Shown here piece after piece: positions 41,815 through 52,920 of a stretch of DNA of 64,000 nt. Under the pieces are notes generated by a model. It was given only the letters and a program-made list of their open reading frames with translations. It ran no database searches and was not told where the DNA came from. Numbering within the stretch: the first letter of the stretch is position 1; every line of letters begins with the position of its first letter. Position numbers and translations under genes: made by a program. The DNA is taken from assembly GCF_020497125.1 (NCBI RefSeq), contig NC_059072.1:307600781-307664780 (forward strand). The letters are read 5' to 3'. The stretch is from Mauremys mutica. Lineage: Eukaryota > Chordata > Testudines > Geoemydidae.

Positions 41815-43625
41815 GCAAGAGATTTTTCTTGATCACCACACCAGTCATGATTTTATAGACCTTTCTCTTATCCCCCCCTTAGTCATCTCTTTTCCAAACT
41901 GAAAAGTCCCAGTCTTCTTAATCTCTCCTCCTATGGAAGCTGTTCTGTACCCCTAATAATTTTTGTTGCCCTTTTCTGAACCTTTTCCAATTCTAAAAGA
42001 CCTTTTTTGAGATGGGGCAACCACATCTACACACACTATTCAAGATGTGGGCATACCATGGATTTATATAGAGGCAGTATGATATTTTCTGTCTTTATTA
42101 TCTATCCCTCTCATGATAATTCCCAACATTTTGTTTGCTTTTTTTTGACTGCTGCTACACATTGAGTGGATGTTTTCAGAGAACTATCCACAATGACTCC
42201 AAGATCTTTCTTGAGTGGTAACAACTAATTTAGACCCCATCATTTTATATGCATAGTTGGGATTATGTTTTCCAATGTTCATTACTTTGCATTTATCAAC
42301 ATTAAATTTCATCTGCCATTTTGTTGCCCACTCACCCAGTTTGGTGAGATGTCTTTATAGTTCTTCGCAGTCTGCTTTGGACTTAAGTATCTTGAATAGT
42401 TTTGTATCATCTGCAAATCTTGCCACCTCACTGTTTACCCATTTTTTCAGATCATTTATGAATATGTTCCACGACATGGTCGGAAACCACTCTGTGACTC
42501 CAGTAAAATTTCTTCTGACAGGGGCAGAAGGCGGGTTGAAAGGATCCATGCCAGAACTTTGCCTGCATTGGCTAGGAGGGAGATACCAAAATAATTTCCA
42601 CAATCCACTTTATCCCCTTTCTTGAAGAGGGTGACAATCAGGGCATCTCTTATTTCACTGGGTATCTCCTCCTTTATCTAGATTTTAAGGATAAGCAGGT
42701 AAAGCTGCCAAATTAGCTCTGGTCCACTATCTTTAAAGATTTCAGCTGGGATCCCATCTAGACCTGCTGCCTTGTTGTTGTTCATCTGCTTGGTGGCATT
42801 GTGTACCTCATACAAATTGGGAGGGTCTCTGAGCTCATCCCTAAATGATCTCTCAGCTGAAAGAAGGGCACCGTAACATGGGTGGACAACGGAAGCATTT
42901 TAAGGACTTGCTGAAGGACAAGCTAAAAAAGTGTAATATTGACACTTGGGAGACACTTGCGCAGGATCGCTTAAAATGGAGTGAAGTCCAAAGTGATGGT
43001 CCCCTGCATTTTGAACTTGCTCACTGACAAGCTGAAGAGGACAAGAGGTGCAGGAGGAAGGAGAGACTGGCTTCCAGTCATGGTCAACAGCCTCCTGCTG
43101 AGCCTGAAAACACCTGCCCTCATTGTAATAGAATTTGTGGTTCAAGGAATGGCTTTATTAGCCACCTGTGGTTCAAGGAATAGCTCCCATGGAAGATGAT
43201 CATACTCGGTAACAGGTGATCGCCCATCATGAAAATGTTGAATAGGACAGGTCTCAATACAGATCCCTGGGGGACACCACTATTTACCGCTCTCCATTCT
43301 GAAAAACTGACCATTTATTCCTACCCTTTGTTTCCTATCTTTTAACCAGTTGCCAATCCATGAGAGGACCTTCCCTCTTATCCCATGACAGTCTTCTTTG
43401 CTTAAGAGCCTTTAGTGAGGGACTTTGTCAAAGGCTTTCTGAAAATCTAAGTACACTATATCCACTGGATACACCTTGTTCACATGCTTGTTGACCCCCT
43501 CTAAGAATTCTAGTCGATTGGCGTCACATTAGCTATCCTCCAGTCATTTGGTACAGAAGCTGATTTAAATGATAGGTTACAAACCACAGTTAGTAGTTCT
43601 GCAACACAGTTAGTTGTAGAACTCT
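41815..43625 (-). mobile_element. CR1 LINE, minus strand, internally rearranged
   Basis: On the minus strand the order is 'VAELLTVVCNLSFKSASVP' (43735-43520 frame), then 'GVNKHV', 'DIVYLDFQKAFDKVPH', 'GKVLSWIGNWLKDRKQRV' (43510-43240), then after an insertion 'FINDLKKWVNSEVARFADDTKLF' (two motifs; 42468-42370) and the C-terminal part to 41815. This is CR1 ORF2 reverse transcriptase; 'FADD' is the catalytic pair. An insertion of another LINE lies at 42469-43229. A deletion at about 43519 removes RT sequence between 'NDWRIANVTPI' and 'LEFLEGVNKHV'. The 3' UTR is absent. Confidence 0.88.
42469..43229. mobile_element. Twin-primed (5'-inverted) LINE insertion in CR1
   Basis: The left part (42500-42660) read on the minus strand gives 'PSEIRDALIVTLFKKGDKVD', 'CGNYFGISLL' and 'AGKVLAWILL', RT motifs of a LINE family unlike CR1. 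The right part (42850-43195) read on the plus strand gives its C-terminus: 'WETLAQDRLKWSEV', 'CRRKERL', and 'CPHCNRICGSRNGFISHL', a C2H2 finger. The two parts of one ORF are thus in opposite orientation. TGAATATGTT (42459-42468) and TGAAAATGTT (43230-43239) flank it, 9 of 10 identical. The pattern is that of a twin-priming insertion. Confidence 0.85.
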
Positions 43626-44897
43626 CACTAGCGGCACTTTCTACATAGTTGGAAAAGGCATAACTTGCACTCCCATCACTGCATGCTGGCACACAGAGGG
43701 TCAGGACCATGGACATACATCTCTGCCCAAACACACATCCACTTGGGTGTTGAGCCCTGATGGTAGTAGCACTAGCAGAGAGTCCAAGCAGCTTGGCTGC
43801 TTTCTGTGTAGGTACATAGGTAAAAAGGGTGGTTTCTGCTCTCTTTTTGTGGTGTATTGAAAAAAAAATATATAAAATTACAAACTATCACGTTAAATCT
43901 CAAGAGGCTTCCTGGTCATGCTCGCAGACTAGGGGGTTTTGAGGGAAGCATGTGATCTTGGTTCTAACTCCTTAACAGTCTGCAAAAGAACCAGTCAGGA
44001 ATAAGGTAGGCTGAGTTGTGCCTCTCTGCCTTAGGAAGCACCCTGCTGTGTCTCTCGCTTTTTGGTTGTTGTGTTAGATTTCTGGATTCTAAGAAATAAA
44101 GTAATGTCACATTGCAACCTTTCAGGAACAGAGTTTGTTTTGTTTCTAGCTCCATGTATATGCTGTGACCATAACACTTCAATCTGGCGCACACATGCTG
44201 GAGCGGCTATAGTTTGGCCCCTAATATTGCTCATCTCTAGCCTTATGGCATTTTTGGAACGCTGTCTGTATTAATAGGCTGGTAGTTATAGGGTGGGTGG
44301 TAAATCAGATTAGATTATAATATTATGTATACAGCAATTTCTTTATGCTGTAAAATGCACAGTTTCTGAATGTTTATTGTCAGCAGTACTTTACCTGCTG
44401 GGGCACAGGATATTTGCTGTCTTTTACCGGCAAGAGAATATTTTTGGTTAGCTGTAGTTGACCCCGTAAAATCTCTGCAGTTCATTCATGCTTCTCCCGC
44501 CAGCAGGTGTCATTCTGGAAAAAGGAAAATATTGTAAATCCCAGAACTGAAGCATTTGGCTGTGACAAAGAAGAATGAAACGTTTGCTTAACATATAGCT
44601 AGGATAGGTTGGCCTGTATTAAATAAACGGCATCTCAGGGTGGAATAATTTCTAAGAATCATTGTATAGTCTGTGAAATAATTCCACACAGTTGAGAGAG
44701 TGTAGATCAAAGAAGCAAACCAAACCTCCTAGTTAAAGCTGTCTTCCTCATGTGGTTTTTTGTTTTGTTTTTTGTTTTAAAAACTATTTTACCTTTACCA
44801 CTTACATTCATACCTATTCTATTTAAAATGATAAAAATGGTGACCTCTGTCAATCTTTATTAAAGGTTTAGTGCTTTAGTTCTCTTAAATAATATAT
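43626..44897. other. Unassigned DNA
   Basis: No gene is seen. The stretch 44000-44240 has a polyadenylation-like 'aagaaataaagtaatg' in an LTR-like setting, but no ends or duplication were found. Confidence 0.4.
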
Positions 44898-45196
44898 AGG
44901 GCTTGTCTACATGGGGACATCCAGGTTAGTTAATCCTAATTAACTAACAGTGTGAATTTGAAATAGATTAGTTAAACTGCATTAAACCCTTGTGTGGATG
45001 CTGTTCTGAATTAAAGTGGCCTTAATTTGGTTTACTTTAATTCACTTTGAAAGTGAATTAAACTAAACTGAATTAAGGGCACTTTAATTCTGAATTAGGA
45101 TGTTCACACAGGCCTTTAATGCGGTTTAACTAATCAACTTCAGATACATACCTTTAGTTAATTTTGGATTAATTTTTGTGGATGTCCCCAGGTAGA
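44898..45196. mobile_element. Harbinger-like MITE, palindromic
   Basis: The left end 'gggcttgtctacatgggga' continues 'catcca'; the right end reversed reads 'tctacctggggacatccac'. The interior has paired tracts such as 'actttaattcactttgaaag' followed by 'tgaattaaactaaactgaat'. The style ('cttgtctaca' ends, AT-rich palindromic body) fits Harbinger-like turtle MITEs. The target duplication is unclear because the right end seems trimmed. Confidence 0.6.
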
Positions 45197-46015
45197 TAAT
45201 CACATAGAGTCAGTGGGACAAATTCTGATCTCAGTTACACCAGTGTAAATCTGAAGTAGCTTCACTGAAAAAACTGAAATCAACAGGATTACATGGGACT
45301 TACTCCAATGTAACTGAAAACAGGATTTAGCCTTATGTTCTCAGAAATGGACTGTGTAGCAAGAACACGAATGTTCAAAATCATATAATCCTTCTAATAG
45401 CTATTATGGTGCGCATATATATGGTATATGTAAAAATATTTATCCCCTCAAAGTGCATGTGATTAGTTGCAGCCTCTATAATATCTAAAAGTTGTTTTGC
45501 TTTCTGTTAATCATGCAAGAAAGATTACTGCTGGGTGACAAGAAAAGGATACATTTACTACAATAATAGAGGACTCACTTTCTCAGGCAAATCTCTCACT
45601 GAAGTCAAATGGGAGTTTGCATGTGAGTGAGCACAGCAGGACAGGGACCTAAATTTGGCTTCAAGGAGACCAGAAATTAATTAAAACTAACATTAACTTG
45701 ACATTTTAAACTTTATTCAAATGAAATAATATAGAGTACACTAAAAATGCAGTGGTACTATGTGCAGCCATTTTCTTCACTTCACTTTTAAAAAGTTAGT
45801 ATGAATGTTGCATCCCCCATCCTCATGAACTGCACATCATCATCCATGCACATTGCATGAGGTCAGACCCTATGGAAATAATAGCATGTAACCAAAAACT
45901 ATATGCTAATGCAGAGGGAGACAGAGTCATGGTTGTTTGTGGAGACTTAACTTACGCATTTCATGACTTTTGAATGTTTAACTTTGTAACTGTAATGGTC
46001 TCTTAACATATTGTA
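45197..46015. other. Unassigned DNA
   Basis: No gene is seen. Two phrases of the old dispersed motif family occur at 45210-45330 and 45585-45640 ('gaagtcaaatgggagt'). Confidence 0.5.
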
Positions 46016-46378
46016 AGGAATATGTGTATATGGTTGTACTTCAGGTAATTGTGTATGTCCATTACATTGTGTGCATGCATGACTTGTGCTCTGGTACTGG
46101 AGAGTCTTACCTAGCTGTATACCTGTAGGGACAGCCACACTGTGCTGTGGTGTTCTTTAAAGGGATGGAACCACTTGCCTATCCTTCAGTTCCTTTTTAT
46201 TGTCCATGATCAGTGGTTGAAGCATGCTGTCTGTTCATTCCTTCAGTGAACATTCCGATCTAGTTCTTGTTGTTAGTTAGCTAGTGGTACTTGGATTAAC
46301 ATCTCTTTCCTTTGTTTTTTGACTGTCCACCGTTAGTAGTCAGTTAACTTCAGGCTCTGTCCAGTACCAGGGGAACCT

Positions 46379-46760
46379 ATGCCAAAGTCCTTTGGCTTCA
46401 AACCCTGTTCTGGGTATCATAAACTGATGCCTGTAAGCAACTCACTGCCTGAAGTGCTTGGGTGAGGCTCATGCCAGGGACAGGTGTCCAATTTGTCTGG
46501 GCTTCAAGACAAGAATTAAGAAGCAGAGAGAAGAACATCTAAGAACATCCTCATGGAGGCTGTTCTTGGTCAGGCATTGGTATCACCTTGGTCAGCTAGA
46601 TGGAGCTCTTGTCCATCCAGGAGTGCTCTCCTGGTCTTACCTGGGGATAGAGACAGAAGGAGAGTCCTTTCACCAGGACAGTCCTCAAAGAAGAACAAGC
46701 GCTTGGACCACTTTTGGCCTCTAAACCAAAGATGAGGATTTCTAAATCAAAGTCTTTGGT
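46379..46760 (+). pseudogene. DIRS gag N-terminal module (copy C), degraded
   Basis: From the ATG at 46379 the frame reads 'MPKSFGFKPCSGYHKLMP', equivalent to 'MPRSPGFKPCSACQKPMP' of copy B at 21875. The Cys pairs are partly lost: C-x2-C reads C-S-G-Y. A stop follows soon, then 'CPICLGFKTRIKKQREEHLR' in another frame, the second half of the Cys/His module and its basic tail. Confidence 0.75.
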
Positions 46761-46794
46761 CAGGTCTCCTCAACTGCAGAGACTAGCTACTCTG

Positions 46795-47093
46795 CAGGGG
46801 CAGCTCCAGGCACCAGCGCAGCAAGCGCGTGCCTGGGGCGGCAAGCTGCGGGGGGCGGCCTGCCGGTCGCTCTGGGGGCGGCAGTCAGGCCGCCTTTGGT
46901 GGCATTTCTGCAGAAGGTCCACTGGTCCCACGATTTCGGCGGCAATTCGGCGGCAAGTACACTGAAGGTGCGGGACCGGCAGATCATCCGCAGAAACACC
47001 ACCGAATCCATGTGACTGGCGGACCTCCTGCAGAAGGTTGAAGGCTGCCTGACTGCTGTGCTTGGGGCGGCAAAAAACATAGAGCCACCCCTG
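46795..47093. mobile_element. hAT-type element in DIRS copy C gag
   Basis: Ends CAGGGGCAGCTCCAGGCACC and ATAGAGCCACCCCTG are inverted, with a perfect 8-bp duplication CTACTCTG (46787-46794, 47094-47101). It is 299 bp, GC-rich, and of the same family as 21096-21450 ('caagcgcgtgcctggggcgg', 'cttggggcggcaaaa'). Confidence 0.92.
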
Positions 47094-47692
47094 CTACTCT
47101 GGTACCAAAGCTAGAGCCATGCCCTTCAGCCTGTCACTCTTTAGTACCCTCCTCCTAGTGGCTCGAACAGGCCAGAGCCCTTGACACTGGTTTCCATGCT
47201 GGGATCATTGAGGCTGGCTACTTTTGTGGTGCAGACGCTGGAGCCATTACCTCTGTTCACAGCTGGGCAAAAGCTCATTTTGGTACCCACCATCCAAGAG
47301 GCATATGCTGCTGGATGGGATCTGCTGAGCCTCTTGCTGCCACTCTCACTGATTTATGCAGGCCAACAGTGCCTTGCCAAGCTTGTTACCCAGGGTGCCA
47401 ATGTTGGTTGCTATGGCGAGACTTGCTACAGTGCCAGTGACTTCAGGTCTGGTACTGCTTCCAACTAGTTTGATGCCAGCTCTGAGACCAATGGTAATTG
47501 CTTTGCTGCAGTGCATGGTACTGACAGATAGGAAGCTCCTGATACCATATGTTCATTGTAGATCTCTGTCCTGATCTCCAGTAATGCGACCTGGTACCAC
47601 TCCACACTGGCCTTTGGAATACTCGTAGTCCTCCAAAGAGGTTGAAATGGGTTCCTATATATTCCATTTCAGGGAATCCAGGGACTCCCCTT

Positions 47693-47898
47693 CAGGGCTG
47701 GCTCTACCATTTTTGCTGCCCTAAGAGAAAAAAAAAACAAAAAACAAACCCCCGCCGAGACTGCCACCCGAAGTGCCGAAGGCAAAAAAAAAAAAAGTCA
47801 CCCGGACTGTGTCGCCCCAAGAATGGACGGAATGCCGCCCCTTAGCATGTGCCACCCCAGGCACATGCTTCCTCTGCTGGTGCCTGGAGCTGGCTCTG
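47693..47898. mobile_element. Short hAT-type element in DIRS copy C
   Basis: The ends CAGGGCTGGCTCTACC and GGTGCCTGGAGCTGGCTCTG are inverted relatives of the 21096 family. The flanks CTCCCCTT and CTCCTCTC match at 6 of 8, so the duplication has decayed or the ends are off by a base. The 206-bp body has A-runs and 'ccgaagtgccgaaggc'. Confidence 0.75.
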
Positions 47899-48199
47899 CT
47901 CCTCTCATAGGAGTCATCCTGACAAGACTAGATCGAGAGACCAGAGTGCCTGGCTTAAACACAATTGGCCTCCAGTATCATACCAGCCCCATCATTGGCC
48001 CTACTGCGTACCATTGGGGATGCCTCTGCAGTTTAGATCCTTGTCTCTGCTGCACTAATTGGTCCCTGAGAAGGGAAGTCCCCCTGCCAAGTACTGAAAG
48101 ATGATCTGAAGTTTGTACTGGGAAACTTTACACCTGGCTACATCAGGGTAAGTTGCTCTTCCTATTAACAAAGCAGTTATGTAGCCTATATAAGTTTTA

Positions 48200-48830
48200 T
48201 GGCAAACCCTGTCATCCCTCAGGTCAGTGGCAAAGCATATGGAATGCAAGTACCAAGTTTTACCAGCATGCCACACCAGGCTCTCTGGAAATGGTGGCAG
48301 TGAGGGAAAGACACTGCCAAGGTAGAACAATGTGACTCTCAAAGACAAAGATGCAAAAAAATTGGACCTTTTTGGCAGAAAAATTTATTCCAACTGCAGG
48401 GTTACAACTACGCATAATAAATCATCAGGCCCTTTTGGCCCATTATGATTATTCTAATTGGGATGAGTTGGCCAAATTAATGAACAAACTGCCAGATGAC
48501 TCCAAGGGTGAGTTCTAGTTTCTCCTGGTGGAAGGTCGGCAGGTTGCAATGTCTGCTCTATAGGTTTCCTTGGATGCAGCAGATACAGCTGCCAGGGCCC
48601 TGGCAACAGTAGTAACCATGTTCTGCTCATCATGGATCCAGATGTTGGGGATTCTTGTAGAAGTATCACAGACCACTGCAGATATCCCCTTGGAGGGTTG
48701 TTCCTTATTTTCCTCTATGACAGATGAAGCTCTGCATACACTGAAATATTCAAGGGGTGTGCTGAAATATCTGGGTATGTGTAAACAGCCCCCCAAAGAA
48801 CAAAGTTTAGCCCTCAGTGGATGCTAAGCA
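48200..48830 (+). pseudogene. DIRS gag C-terminal domain (copy C), degraded
   Basis: The frame 48570-48827 reads 'DAADTAARALATVVTMFCSS', then 'QTTADIPLEGCSLFSSMTDE' and 'ALHTLKYSRGVLKYLGM'. It aligns with 'DAADSFARTLAS' and 'DLPFEGQGLFSEKTDARLQS' of copy B. Several substitutions and frame breaks separate it from upstream gag. Confidence 0.75.
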
Positions 48831-48837
48831 TGGTGGA

Positions 48838-49560
48838 AACAGGATATACTCTGCAGTTCCTGTCTCCCTCCTACGCTCCTCTCATTCACCTTTCCTGTCC
48901 CCCTTCAGAGACTCCTCTGACGAGTCTGTACTAAAGCAAGAAGTGCAGACTACATTCTTTGGGAGCAAAAAGTGCCCCCTCAGTTTTGGATTGGGGTTCC
49001 ACTCCCGCTTCTTCCTAATACCCAAAGGAAGAGGGGGTCTCAGGCCCATTTTGGACCTTCAGAACTTGAACAAATACATCAAGAAGTTACAGTTCCATCT
49101 GCTTTCCCTTGCAACTATTATCCTTTCGCTAGATCTGGGAGATTGGTATGCTGCCTTCAACTTCAGGGATGCATCTTACCATGTGAAAACCCACTTTGGC
49201 CATAGCAGTTTCTGAGGTCCGCAGTGGGAGGAAACCGCTTTCAGCTTGCAGTTCTTCGCTTCAGCCTGTCATCTGTACTGAGGGTTTTCACCAAAGGCAT
49301 GGCAATGGTAGCAGCCTCTTTCTGCCATTGGGATGTCCAGATACATCCGTACAGCCAACTGGCTGCTCGCATCAGCCTGTAGATAGAAGTGTCCCTCAAA
49401 TGTTCCACCTATTTTCATGCTTTGTTCACTTCCAGACCTAAGAGAAATTGATCTTCACATCCTCCAGAGAATAGAATTTATCAGGACAGTTCTGGACTCA
49501 ACCCTAGCCAGAGCTGAGGTTTCTAGTTTTATGGAATCTCAGTGCGTCCTTCAAGGTTTA
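48838..49560 (+). pseudogene. DIRS reverse transcriptase remnant (copy C)
   Basis: The frame 48817-49215 contains 'LSPFRDSSDESVLKQEVQT', 'GFHSRFFLIPKGRGGLRPIL' and 'LSLDLGDWYAAFNFRDASYH'. Copy B reads 'GDWYAALDMKDTYVH' here; the first catalytic Asp has become Asn ('AFNFRD'), so the enzyme is dead. A stop at 49213 and frameshifts follow. The YLDD motif region, expected near 49350, is too decayed to read with confidence. Confidence 0.8.
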
Positions 49561-50288
49561 TCCCTGAACCTCAGTGAGAAATTGCCTTAGGCTCCTGGGG
49601 CATATGGCAGCATGTACTTATGTGACTCCCTTCCCCCTGCCATGCCAAGTGGCATCTCAGAAGTTTATGGACATGGCTCAAGTCCGTGTACCACTCTGTG
49701 TTCATCACGTAGACACACTTGTGTGCATCCCAGACAAGGTCCTATTGTCCCTGGATTGGTGCATGAACCAAGACAAAATTTGCGGGGAGATCCCATACTC
49801 CCCATCTTTTCCCTCGATGGCTCTGGTAATGGATACTTCAGCCATGGGGTGGGGAGTGTAGTTGGGGAAACCTGTAAGCTCAAGGCTCGTGGTCCATCCA
49901 GGTGACTAGGCCGCATGTAAACATTTTAAAGTTACAGGCAATTGCATCTGACGAAGTGGGTATTCACCAACGAAAGCTCATGCTCCAAGACATCTGTTAG
50001 TCTATAAGGTGCCACAGGATTCTTTGCTGCCAGGCAATTGCCAGAACCTGCCACTGGTTTCTGTCTCATACAAGGGACAGAACGATCCAAGTTCTTACCA
50101 ACATCACAGTGATGTCCTATGTCAGCAAAGAAGTGGGTGACCTATCAAACAACCTGTCAGGAGGCAGTTGGACTCTAGAACTTTTAAATCTGGAATTCAC
50201 TGACTTTTATAGCATCACTCTTACTGGGGGTTCAGAAGGGCTTAGTGGACCAACTGAGCAGGTCGTTCAGCTCAGACAATGAATAATA
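49560..50288 (+). pseudogene. DIRS RT end and RNase H remnant (copy C)
   Basis: The frame 49574-49861 reads 'NCLRLLGHMAACTYVTPF', matching 'TCLSLLGHMATCTFVTKH' in copy B. It ends 'SMALVMDTSAMGWGV', the RNase H motif 'TTDASSLGWGAHL' with the key Asp kept. A stop follows at 49859. The 85-bp retroposed repeat then interrupts it at 49946. Confidence 0.72.
49935..50041 (+). mobile_element. 85-bp retroposed repeat with 11-bp target duplication
   Basis: The insert 49946-50030 runs from 'atctgacgaagtgggtatt' to 'ggattctttgctgc'. Exact copies of CAGGCAATTGC flank it (49935-49945 and 50031-50041). It belongs to the family of the palindrome at 25421 and the 36-bp stub at 28909, and shares their 'ctttgctgc' end. 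Confidence 0.88.
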
Positions 50289-50488
50289 GGTATATCTCCA
50301 TAATTATTTATTTATCTCCTAGAACTAGAAGGGACCCTGAAAGGTCATGGAGTCCAGCCCCCTGCCTTCACTAGCAGGACCAAGTACTGATTTTTGCCCC
50401 AGATCCTTAAGTGGCCCCCTTCAAGGATTGAACTCAGAACCTTGGGTTTAGCAGGGCAGTGCTCAAACCACTGAGCTATCCCTCCCCT
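50288..50488 (-). mobile_element. Tortoise Pol III SINE, reversed copy
   Basis: Read on the minus strand it starts 'ggggagggatagctcagtgg' (A box), then 'gagttcaatcc' (B box), 'gggggccacttaagg' and 'gaaggcagggggctggact', and ends in 'ggagatatacct'. It is close to the copy at 28532 but with an extra 'aataaataaataat' near its end. It lies in the DIRS copy C pol region. Confidence 0.9.
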
Positions 50489-51150
50489 GTGTCATAACAT
50501 GTCCACTTTAAGATCAATATTTCAAATAGGAGTCTTCTGATCAATGGACTTATTTACAACCCATCAGAACAGCATATTCTCCCTTTTATGTCCAAGGGCA
50601 GGCCACAACCCTGGGTCTATTCTGAATGTGTTTCTCCTTCCCTGGGACAAAGGCCTGCTCTGTGCCTACCATCTAGTGCCATAGATTCTCAAGTGCATTT
50701 GTAAGCTGAAGCAAGAGTGAAGCAAAATGATGCTCATTGTGCCAGCCTGGGCAAGGCAGCCATGATTCTCGGACCTGTGCAGGTTGTCTGTCAGGGATTC
50801 CTTACCCTTGCCTTTAGTTAAGGACCTGATATCCCAGAATCAAGGGCAGGTATTGCACTGTAACTGTCAGTTGTTACTACTTAGATGGATTACTCAGTGA
50901 TTAAACCCAGGGGAAGCTTATTGTTTGGAAGCAGTCCAGGAAGTCTTACTGAAGAGTGGGAGACCATCCACAAGGTCTGCCTGCCTTAGAGAAATGCTTC
51001 CACTTACTATCTGGGCAGTTCCTCTGAACTCTATGATTCAAAAGGTTTTGGATTACTTGTTACAGTTAAAGGAGTCAGGTTTTGCAATTAGCTCCATCAA
51101 AGTGCACCTGGCTGCAATTTAGGTGTTTCACCCTTGTATTATGTGTAGCA
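50489..51150 (+). pseudogene. DIRS recombinase N-terminal part (copy C)
   Basis: After further RNase H/adjacent-domain remnants (50500-50900), the frame 50925-51122 reads 'VQEVLLKSGRPSTRSACLRE' and ends 'FAISSIKVHLAAI'. Copy B reads 'VQQVLLGSRKPSTRLTYLAK' and 'LAVSSIKVHLAAI', so this is the core-binding part of the tyrosine recombinase. It stops just before the solo LTR. Confidence 0.82.
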
Positions 51151-51155
51151 CTGTC

Positions 51156-52257
51156 TGTAACACTCTGTACCTCGTGGGAAGACCCTACACCCCTATGTTC
51201 ATCTTTATAAAATGATTGTGTGTTATCCAGTACAAAGTTTGTCATGTCAGGTGTCTTCGGAAGGCTCATGATACACTGAGCATGGTTGTTATAGTGATGT
51301 TATAGTAATCGTTACAGTAATGTTATAGTAAGGTTTTAGGTTATAATTTCATGTATATAGTTATGAGGCTAAAAATGTATCCTCATGGCTTAAAATAAGC
51401 CCAGACAAAACTCTCCAAGAGCAGAGAGTTCATACCTCATCAGGGCAGGTATGGGACAAACCCAGCCCAGCCTCACAGGAACAAAGGATGCTGGCCTAGG
51501 CAGCAACAAAAGACTCTCGAGGGAGTCCCCTCCCTTCCTTTGGTCAGTTTGGGGCTGTGATGAGGTAATGCTCACCTGACTCTGAAGGGAGGGAAAGGCG
51601 AAGCCAAGAGGGAAGAAAGGACATGATAAAAGAGAGAGACATTTGCCATGTTCTTCCTCTCTCGTCCACCTACATCTACAGACACCACACCAAGTGACTG
51701 AAGCGCTGATCAAAGGGGAGAGCCTGGCTGAAGAGCAACCAGCCAGCCTGTGGTGAGAAGTATCTAAGTTTGTAAGGGCATTGAAAGTGTTAAGATCAGC
51801 TTAGAATGCATTTTGCTTTTATTTCACTTGACCAAATCTGACTTGTTAGATTTTAAGTGATTGTAAGTAAAAACATATTTTTATAGTTAATAAATTTATT
51901 TGTTTGTTCTACCTGAAGCAGTGCATTTGGTCTGAAGTGTGTCAGAGACTCCCCTTGGGATTACAAGCCTGGTACATATCAATTTCTTTGTTAAATTGAC
52001 GAACTCCTATAAGCTTGCAGCGTTCAGTGGGCATAACTGGGCACTGCAAGACAGAGGTTCCTAGGATTGTGTCTGGGACTGGAGATATTGGCTAGTGTTG
52101 CACAATCCAAGGAGCAGCTTACATGCCAGAGGCTGTGTGTGAACAGCTCAGGAGTGGGGTTCTCACAGCGGAGCAGGGTAAGGCTGACTCCCAGAGTCAA
52201 GGATTAGAGTGACCTAGCAGATCACCGGTCCAGATAACACCAGAGTGGAATGTCACA
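51156..52257 (+). mobile_element. Solo LTR in the recombinase gene of DIRS copy C
   Basis: It starts TGTAACACTCTGTACC and ends GAATGTCACA. An exact 5-bp duplication CTGTC flanks it (51151-51155, 52258-52262). A TATA-like 'atgataaaagaga' lies near 51622 and a polyadenylation signal 'aataaattta' near 51890, placing transcription left to right. At 1102 bp it is long for an LTR. No internal genes remain, so recombination has removed them. A short tandem repeat sits at 51287-51345. Confidence 0.88.
51287..51345 (+). repeat. Short tandem repeat inside the solo LTR
   Basis: Four to five imperfect units of 11-12 bp, variants of 'gttatagtaat' ('gttatagtgat', 'gttacagtaat', 'gttatagtaag'). Such arrays in U3 of LTRs can hold repeated factor sites; no known site is recognised. 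Confidence 0.75.
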
Positions 52258-52262
52258 CTGTC

Positions 52263-52920
52263 CTCCTATGACTACCAGGATCCTTAAAGGCCTAGAAAGA
52301 TTGTTCCTACCTATCTGGGACCCTCCACAATGGGATTTGAACTTTTTTTTATCAGTACTTATGGGTTCCCCTTAGGCACCTATTCATTGTAACACCTTTT
52401 AGTGAAAGTGGTCTTTCTAATAGCCTTCACCTCCATGAAAAAGTAGACAAACTCTGGTGATGGATCCTCCATACAGTGGGTTGGTTTTTTTTGAATAAGG
52501 ACGAGATATAGCATAGGCCACACCCTAAGGTTCTCTCCAAAGGTAGTTTCTGATTACTACCTCAACCAATCCATATATTTACTGATCTTCTTTCCAAAGC
52601 AACATGCTCATAAAGATGAACAAAAGCTCTTCAGTGTGGATGTTCACCATCATTAGCTTTTTATCTGGAAATTCAACCAGCTCACTCTCCGACTATATGG
52701 CATTAGTGGGTAATATTCTTGTCATGGACATCTGCAGAACAGCTATATGGTCTTCAGTTCACACCTTTGCTTGACGTTATCTGATTACTACTGTATCAAG
52801 AATAGATGCAAATGTGGGGAAAGCAGTTCTGCAGCCCCTCTTCTGATGAAACTCCTAGCCCCACCTCCACTGGAAACTGCTTGGGAATCACTTGATGTAA
52901 TGGACATATGCAGTCACTTG
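52263..52920 (+). pseudogene. DIRS recombinase C-terminal part (copy C), degraded
   Basis: Phrases match copy B in order: 'ccttaaaggcctagaaag' (GLERL), 'tgggaccctccacaatggga', then 'VVFLIAFTSMKKVDKLW' where copy B has 'VFLVAITSARRVSELQA'. The catalytic Arg pair has become Lys-Lys, so catalysis is lost. Later phrases such as 'aaggttctctccaaaggtag' (PKVV) and 'tcaatcaatc...' are weak. Confidence 0.7.
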
